A stretch of DNA of 8,085 nucleotides from assembly GCA_038209275.1 (NCBI GenBank), contig JBBQXW010000332.1, positions 1 through 8,085 of the forward strand, written 5' to 3'. Position 1 is the stretch's first letter, and every line of letters begins with the position of its first letter. The stretch comes from L227-5C sp038209275. GTDB taxonomy: Bacteria; Chloroflexota; Chloroflexia; Chloroheliales; Chloroheliaceae. Both the position numbers and the translations under genes were made by a program. This document shows positions 1 through 3,280 of this stretch, one piece after another. The notes under the pieces were generated by a model that saw nothing but the letters and a program-made list of their open reading frames with translations, searched no databases and was not told where the DNA came from.

Positions 1-98
1 ACCGCAACATCACACGGGACTGGACGGCTCCGATGCAAAACTGGGCCAGTATTCTCAATCAGTTGGCTATAAAGTTTGAAGCGAGATTACAATTTTGA
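1..98 (+). CDS. IS256 (Mutator)-family transposase, C-terminal end only (partial)
   Basis: The window begins inside this gene. Reading from base 3, about 31 codons run to a TGA at 96-98. The peptide contains RNITRDW, then MQNWASILNQLAIKFEARLQF in two parts (MQNWASILNQ and LAIKFEARLQF). This matches the very conserved end of IS256-family DDE transposases (pattern NITRKW...NW...LNQLAI.FEGR). The catalytic domain lies upstream, outside the window, so integrity of the whole gene cannot be judged. Just downstream is a stretch typical of an IS256-type inverted repeat, so this is the 3' end of an IS copy. Family assignment is by recognition of the C-terminal motif only. Confidence 0.85.
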   Translation, partial: RNITRDWTAPMQNWASILNQLAIKFEARLQF

Positions 99-142
99 TG
101 TCAGACCCAAAATTTAGTTACACAAAACTATTGACATACTCG
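1..142 (+). mobile_element. Right-hand end of an IS256-family insertion sequence
   Basis: The transposase stop at 96-98 is followed within about 45 bp by TTAGTTACACAAAACTATTG (115-134) and then ACATACTC. Read on the other strand this begins GAGTATGTCAATAGTTTTGTG, closely resembling the tips of many IS256-family elements (a TGTCAAT...TTTTGTGTAA core). The exact tip is probably at 139-143. It cannot be fixed because the matching left end and the target duplication are outside the window. Confidence 0.6.
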
Positions 143-243
143 GTGAAAGGCCGAACCGCTTTTTCCAATACTTCCACCCTCTTTTTACAAGGGTCGTACC
201 GCACCTGCCTTTCCTTACCGTCCGAAATTTCTCCAATGTTCAT
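118..243 (-). pseudogene. Short ORF apparently truncated by the IS256-family end
   Basis: On the minus strand an ATG at 243 opens 41 codons ending in TAA at 118-120. The peptide starts MNIGEISDGKERQVRYDP and continues CKKRVEVLEKAVRPF before TEYVNSFV. The last 8 or so residues are encoded by the IS tip, so the original gene probably continued past 142 and was cut by the insertion. The composition (charged, one Cys) looks protein-like, but I do not recognise the family. A TATAAT hexamer lies 8 nt before the ATG and there is no Shine-Dalgarno, which would suit a leaderless transcript. It may also be a chance ORF. Confidence 0.35.
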
Positions 244-251
244 AGAACCCC

Positions 252-257
252 ATTATA
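252..257 (-). promoter_or_regulatory. TATAAT -10-like hexamer just upstream of the 243 ATG
   Basis: The plus strand reads ATTATA, so the minus strand reads a consensus TATAAT. It stands 8 nt from the ATG at 243, which would put the transcription start at or next to the start codon. No good -35 is seen at 16-18 nt upstream. The region is AT-rich, so a chance match is possible. Confidence 0.3.
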
Positions 258-304
258 CATTAGAATAGAAGCGTATCCTTTTATGCTTTGATTTCGTTAT
301 ATAT

Positions 305-454
305 ATGACCCCACCCTCCAAATTGAATGAAACCGATCACCAGTCACGGGCGATAACCCCGCGTTTGGATGCAATATTATGGCAGATTTCGCCAGCACAA
401 GAGCTAATATCGCATTTACCCGGCGTTTCGGAGTTGCTTGAACAAAAGATGTAG
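305..454 (+). CDS. Doubtful 49-aa ORF upstream of the sigma gene
   Basis: An ATG at 305 opens a 49-codon frame ending in TAG at 452-454. The peptide begins MTPPSKLNETDHQSRAITPR and contains LDAILWQISPAQELISHLPG. It lacks a visible Shine-Dalgarno; the bases before the ATG are TATATAT. The amino-acid mix is plausible for a gene or a gene remnant, but I know no family for it. It ends 40 bp before the preferred sigma-factor start and overlaps the alternative TTG start. It could be a small leader peptide, a degraded gene or chance. The rest of 244-494 shows no gene I can support. Confidence 0.2.
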   Translation: MTPPSKLNETDHQSRAITPRLDAILWQISPAQELISHLPGVSELLEQKM

Positions 455-479
455 GGGCTACAGCCCTTTTCTAAAACAT

Positions 480-483
480 GAGG
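480..483 (+). promoter_or_regulatory. GAGG Shine-Dalgarno supporting the ATG at 495
   Basis: GAGG at 480-483 lies 11 nt before ATG 495. The alternative TTG at 438 has GGAG only 4 nt upstream, which is too close, and it would add 19 residues with no resemblance to sigma factors. This supports the inner ATG as the real start, though not decisively. Confidence 0.4.
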
Positions 484-494
484 TACAAACAGGT

Positions 495-1400
495 ATGGAA
501 CCCGCTTCGATTGCGCCAACCCCTACTCACACCCGGGCCGAGTTTGAGGAGTTGATCAAGGAAATCCGACCACAGCTTCACCGTTATGCCGCCCGTATGA
601 TTGGGTCGGTAATTGATGGGGAGGATGTGGTGCAAGAAGCTTTAACCAAAGCCTATAATTCCTTACCTTCACTTACCCCAAATTCTAACCTACGTGGCTG
701 GCTTTTCCGTATTACTCACAACAAAGCAATTGACTATCTCCGCCAAAGGGGTCTCCAAAATATGGAACGCCTTAATGAACACTTCCCGGTAGCCGAACCT
801 GATTTACCATTGGAGGAAAAAGAACTTGTGACAGTGGCTTTGTCGCTGTTTCTCAAGTTAGCACCCAGGCAACGGAGCTGTGTGATTCTTAAGGATGTGT
901 TAGACTACTCACTCGCTGAAATTTCGGAACTTCTCAATTCGACCATTCCTGAGATCAAAGCTGTCCTGCACCGGGGTCGGACGCGCCTGCGCGAACTTGC
1001 CACAAGCCTGAATGAAGAGGGGTCAACGCCTGTACAGAACAAGGGCGAACGCGAACGGCTGGCCCTCTATGTTGCGAGTTTCAATGCTCAGGATTTTGAA
1101 GCGGTGCGGGCTATGTTGACTGAGGAGGTACGGCTGGAACTGATTAGTCGGACGCAGAAACAGGGTGCTACTGAAGTTGCTGATAATTACTTTGGCAATT
1201 ACAAGCAAGTGGACGATTGGCAATTTACCCTGGGACTCGTCGAAGGCCGCCTTGCTATCCTAGTCTATGATCCCCACCAGGAGTCGCACCAACCAATATA
1301 TTTTATCCTGTTAAGTTGGGAAGACAATAAGGTGGCACTCATTCGCGATTATCGCTACGCTCGTTATGTGGTGCAAGATGCCGAGATTACGTACGTCTAA
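495..1400 (+). CDS. ECF-type sigma-70 factor with C-terminal NTF2/SnoaL-like domain
   Basis: A 301-aa extracytoplasmic-function sigma factor that would direct RNA polymerase to a small set of promoters. Counting from ATG 495, region 2 spans about residues 20-85, with RPQLHRYAARMIGSVIDGED, the -10 recognition helix area and LRGWLFRITHNKAIDYLR. Region 4 spans about 104-168, with LAPRQRSCVILKDVLDYSLA and the helix-turn-helix EISELLNSTIPEIKAVLHRG before RTRLREL. Residues of about 184-293 form a tail that reads as an NTF2/SnoaL-like fold (ERERLALYVASFNAQDFEAV, then a WQFTLGLVEGRLAIL strand pair). In ECF groups with such tails the domain tunes sigma activity in place of a classical anti-sigma; no anti-sigma gene is next to it here. 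The frame stays open to a TTG at 438, giving 320 aa. The exact ECF group is not assigned. Confidence 0.88.
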   Translation: MEPASIAPTPTHTRAEFEELIKEIRPQLHRYAARMIGSVIDGEDVVQEALTKAYNSLPSLTPNSNLRGWLFRITHNKAIDYLRQRGLQNMERLNEHFPVAEPDLPLEEKELVTVALSLFLKLAPRQRSCVILKDVLDYSLAEISELLNSTIPEIKAVLHRGRTRLRELATSLNEEGSTPVQNKGERERLALYVASFNAQDFEAVRAMLTEEVRLELISRTQKQGATEVADNYFGNYKQVDDWQFTLGLVEGRLAILVYDPHQESHQPIYFILLSWEDNKVALIRDYRYARYVVQDAEITYV

Positions 1401-1480
1401 TGCTTTTTGGTCTGTCCGCCTTAAATATTGCGTTTTGAGCGAAACCAAAGAAGTTTAACAATTCTGCCCTCAGCAAAGAA

Positions 1481-1487
1481 AGGGGAG
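1481..1487 (+). promoter_or_regulatory. Shine-Dalgarno AGGGGAG for the SRPBCC gene
   Basis: AGGGGAG ends 4 nt before ATG 1492. It fixes the outer ATG rather than the second Met codon at 1498. Confidence 0.6.
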
Positions 1488-1491
1488 CACT

Positions 1492-1914
1492 ATGAAAATG
1501 TCCACTGCCACAATCGAAATCAAGGAGTCAATGGAGAAGGTCTGGGGTATTCTGAGCGATGCCGCCAAATATACTGAATGGGACCCGGGAATTATAAGTC
1601 TGGAAGGCAAAATTGTCCCCGGTGGAAAACTAACTATCTTTGCTAAAATCGCGCCAACGCGGGCTTTTAAGGTGACAGTTAGTGAGTTTGTTCCAAATAG
1701 TAGAATGGTATGGAGCAGCGGGATGCCGCTGGGCTTATTTAAGGGAGAGCGTAGTTTCACCCTTGAACCGTTGGGCAATAATCAGCTGAAATTTACGCTT
1801 CGGGAGGCTTTTAGCGGGCTACTGCTGCCTTTGATTGAAGGGACAATTCCTGACCTTAATCCAACCTTTGCGGCTTTCGCTAATGCTTTGAAAGTTCGGG
1901 CTGAACAAGCTTAG
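1492..1914 (+). CDS. SRPBCC-superfamily protein (polyketide cyclase / START-like)
   Basis: A 140-aa soluble protein with no signal peptide or membrane segment. It opens with the typical SRPBCC first strand and helix pair: TATIEIKESMEKVWGILSDA, then AKYTEWDPGI. It continues with strands around GKIVPGGKLTIFAKI and FKVTVSEFVPNSRMVWSSG, and a GERSFTLEPLGNNQLKFTLR hairpin. A long C-terminal helix follows (PDLNPTFAAFANALKVRAEQ). The order and length match the Polyketide_cyc2-like branch, which binds small hydrophobic ligands in a deep cavity. The ligand or reaction cannot be read from sequence. It lies 91 bp after the sigma gene on the same strand, so it may be co-transcribed with it or be its target. 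Confidence 0.85.
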   Translation: MKMSTATIEIKESMEKVWGILSDAAKYTEWDPGIISLEGKIVPGGKLTIFAKIAPTRAFKVTVSEFVPNSRMVWSSGMPLGLFKGERSFTLEPLGNNQLKFTLREAFSGLLLPLIEGTIPDLNPTFAAFANALKVRAEQA

Positions 1915-1933
1915 AGGTTTTGGTTATTATAAA

Positions 1934-1950
1934 TTTGGCGTTTAGATAAA
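1934..1950 (+). repeat. Left terminal inverted repeat of the MITE-like element
   Basis: TTTGGCGTTTAGATAAA. It pairs with the repeat at 2058-2074, with one mismatch (G against A at the fifth base). Confidence 0.65.
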
Positions 1951-2057
1951 ACTTTAAATCAAGTAAGAGTTTGTCCCATTGTGAAGCCGTAAACATTTGT
2001 TCAGGTCAACATGACTAAGGATTCAGTTTATGGCTCTGCAAGGCCGTAAATACTCTG

Positions 2058-2074
2058 TTTATCTAAACGTCAAA
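2058..2074 (-). repeat. Right terminal inverted repeat of the MITE-like element
   Basis: The plus strand is TTTATCTAAACGTCAAA, the reverse complement of the left repeat except for one base. Confidence 0.65.
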
Positions 2075-2132
2075 TAAATGATGGTTTTTGTTGGTAAAGT
2101 TACTATTGGTGGAAGTAAAGCAATAAAGAAAA

Positions 2133-2137
2133 GAGGT
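2133..2137 (+). promoter_or_regulatory. Shine-Dalgarno GAGGT for the 102-aa gene
   Basis: AAGAGGT ends 8 nt before ATG 2146, a normal spacing. It favours this ATG over the in-frame ATG at 2158. Confidence 0.5.
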
Positions 2138-2145
2138 AATAGATT

Positions 2146-2454
2146 ATGAGAACCATAATGGTGCGTTACAAAGTCAAAGCTGAGCGAGCAGTTGAAAACG
2201 AGGGCTATGTCACTAAAGTGTTTGAACAACTCAAACGCGACCAACCTTCTGGCCTTAGTTATGCCTCATTTAAGCTGGAAGATGGGGTCAGTTTTGTGCA
2301 CATCGCCTCTCGGGAAGCCGGGGACGATAGCAATCCTTTGGGTGAATTGGTGGCCTTCCAGGCTTTTACTGCCCAAATAAAGGAGCGGTGTGAGGAACCA
2401 CCAGTGACCGTGGATTTGCAAGAAATAGGTTCTTATCACTTTTTCCGCGAATAA
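2146..2454 (+). CDS. Conserved hypothetical protein, ferredoxin-fold (ABM-like) candidate
   Basis: A 102-aa protein. The N-terminus MRTIMVRYKVKAERAVENEG and the middle GLSYASFKLEDGVSFVHIAS resemble a small family that I recall as a conserved hypothetical in soil bacteria. NPLGELVAFQAFTAQIKERC and the terminal EIGSYHFF fit as well. The apparent order is strand (TIMVRYKV), helix (AVENEGYVTKVFEQLKRD), two strands (SYASFKL, VSFVHIAS), helix (LVAFQAFTAQIKER) and a last strand (TVDLQEIGSYHFF). This is the beta-alpha-beta-beta-alpha-beta layout of dimeric alpha/beta-barrel proteins such as antibiotic-biosynthesis monooxygenase-like domains. That fold call is inference and no catalytic residue is evident. 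It follows the MITE-like element and lies 231 bp after the SRPBCC gene. Confidence 0.75.
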   Translation: MRTIMVRYKVKAERAVENEGYVTKVFEQLKRDQPSGLSYASFKLEDGVSFVHIASREAGDDSNPLGELVAFQAFTAQIKERCEEPPVTVDLQEIGSYHFFRE

Positions 2455-2545
2455 AAGATGCTAAAATGGCAATATTCGTACTGGTAAGGGCAGCTTCGGT
2501 CAACCAAACAAATATTTTGGAGTAGTATTGGTGAAGTCACCCATC

Positions 2546-2561
2546 CAGGGTTGAAGCCCTG
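2546..2561. other. Short hairpin after the 102-aa gene, weak terminator candidate
   Basis: CAGGG (2546-2550) and CCCTG (2557-2561) can pair around a TTGAAG loop, followed by TTAATTT. The five-pair GC-rich stem with a short T-rich tail could end transcription of the 102-aa gene, about 90 bp after its stop. The tail is not a clean T run, so it may instead be one of the CAGGG...CCCTG intergenic hairpins that are common in some genomes. Confidence 0.3.
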
Positions 2562-2577
2562 TTAATTTCAGGCACTG

Positions 2578-2608
2578 GCCTCTTGCTACCTAGAAAGAGG
2601 CTACCTCT
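2578..2608 (+). promoter_or_regulatory. Two mutually exclusive stems in the leader before the 135-aa gene
   Basis: GCCTCTT (2578-2584) pairs with AAGAGGC (2595-2601). AGAGG (2596-2600) can instead pair with CCTCT (2604-2608) over a 3-nt loop. Both stems use the same AGAGG, so they cannot form together, as in attenuator or riboregulator leaders. No T run follows and no known riboswitch is recognised, so function is uncertain. The rest of 2455-2688 holds no gene I can support. Confidence 0.25.
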
Positions 2609-2676
2609 GGAGTTAATTCTTTACCATTCCCTTCTTGTGCAGCCTTATTATAGAATAATTTCAATCATTTCAATAA

Positions 2677-2684
2677 AAGGAGGT
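2677..2684 (+). promoter_or_regulatory. Strong Shine-Dalgarno AAGGAGGT for the 135-aa gene
   Basis: This is a near-perfect anti-16S match, ending 4 nt before ATG 2689. It is the best ribosome binding site in the window and suggests efficient translation of the downstream hypothetical protein. Confidence 0.7.
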
Positions 2685-2688
2685 TTTT

Positions 2689-3096
2689 ATGCCTGATACT
2701 TTGGGAACCCAGAAGCAACCCTGGCTTCTAAAAACGCCTTCCGGCACATCTGAATTCACAATGTATAAGGATGAAGCGCAAAACCCACCAGTATTAGTAT
2801 GCACAGTGGGTAAAACAGTGTTGTATTACGACTTACGCTGTATTAACGACCTGCTGGAAATGCTTAAACAACACGGTGATTGGATGGAATTGGGCAGCGC
2901 CGATGAACAAAAGCCTTCCAGGGAAGGTACAATTGAAGCCTGGGCACGCTCTGCTGACAATCCAATCGGAGGTTGGTATGGATTAAAAAAGGGTCTCAGA
3001 GGTCGTTTTGGAATGTATCTACCGCCCTTAATGGAGGAATTAGGCTTAGTCGAACTGGAACATAATCCCAAGAGCAACCGAATGCGCGCGAAATAA
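2689..3096 (+). CDS. Conserved hypothetical protein of 135 aa
   Basis: A soluble 135-aa protein with no signal peptide or membrane segment. Recognisable blocks are KQPWLLKTPSGTSEFTMYKD near the N-terminus, then PVLVCTVGKTVLYYDLRCIN and LLEMLKQHGDWMELGSADEQ. The C-terminal half has EAWARSADNPIGGWYGLKKG, LRGRFGMYLPPLMEELGLVE and the end EHNPKSNRMRA. I recall close relatives annotated only as conserved hypothetical (possibly under a DUF number I cannot confirm), mainly from actinobacterial and similar genomes. The LRGRFGMYLPPLMEELGL stretch looks like a helical segment, and the early part is rich in short strands. No catalytic motif is apparent. Its strong ribosome binding site and conserved sequence argue that it is a real gene. 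It is the last plus-strand gene before the transposon block. Confidence 0.8.
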   Translation: MPDTLGTQKQPWLLKTPSGTSEFTMYKDEAQNPPVLVCTVGKTVLYYDLRCINDLLEMLKQHGDWMELGSADEQKPSREGTIEAWARSADNPIGGWYGLKKGLRGRFGMYLPPLMEELGLVELEHNPKSNRMRAK

Positions 3097-3280
3097 TTGG
3101 CCCTGGTAGAATATAGCTGTAGCCAGCTGCAATCTAAATAGTTTGTGCGGATCGCCAACATTGTTTAGTAATCAATCACATATTTGACGATAGTATAAAT
3201 AGTCATAACCGCGTTGAACCATAAACGGACCAGAAAGAGTCGCTAGATCGTTAGCTTTGTAACTTGTTAGCGCTAAAGGC
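3097..3280. other. Gene-free gap holding the unresolved outer end of Tn3 element 1
   Basis: The outer inverted repeat of the first Tn3-family element should lie within about 100 bp left of the tnpA-1 stop. GCGCTAAAG at 3270-3278 resembles the inner ACGCTAAG end of Tn3 repeats. However, no GGGG tip is found about 38 bp further out or anywhere in the gap. A small hairpin, AGCTG (3115-3119) with CAGCT (3124-3128), is also present but lacks a T tail. The exact element boundary is therefore not determined. Confidence 0.3.

Larger units (their letters stand above)
1930..2078. mobile_element. MITE-like element (141 bp, 1934-2074) with TAAA target duplication
   Basis: Two terminal inverted repeats, TTTGGCGTTTAGATAAA (1934-1950) and TTTATCTAAACGTCAAA (2058-2074), match at 16 of 17 positions. 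They are flanked directly by TAAA on both sides (1930-1933 and 2075-2078). The 141-bp interior has no coding capacity. Matched inverted ends, a direct flanking duplication and small non-coding size are the hallmarks of a MITE moved by a transposase elsewhere. I do not recognise the parent IS. An alternative is a large inverted-repeat regulatory structure, but the flanking TAAA repeat favours insertion; TAAA is AT-rich and short, so chance is not excluded. Confidence 0.6.

Noticed and set aside
438..494. TTG start giving a 320-aa sigma factor
   Set aside because: The extra 19 residues do not look like an ECF N-terminus, and the GGAG is only 4 nt from the TTG; ATG 495 is preferred, though not proven.
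337..519. 60-aa minus-strand ORF overlapping the sigma-factor start
   Set aside because: No ribosome binding site, low-complexity Ser/Cys-rich composition, and it overlaps the better supported sigma gene in antisense.
2826..3161. 111-aa minus-strand ORF opposite the 135-aa gene
   Set aside because: It is a shadow of a strongly supported plus-strand gene with a near-consensus ribosome binding site; its translation shows no family features.
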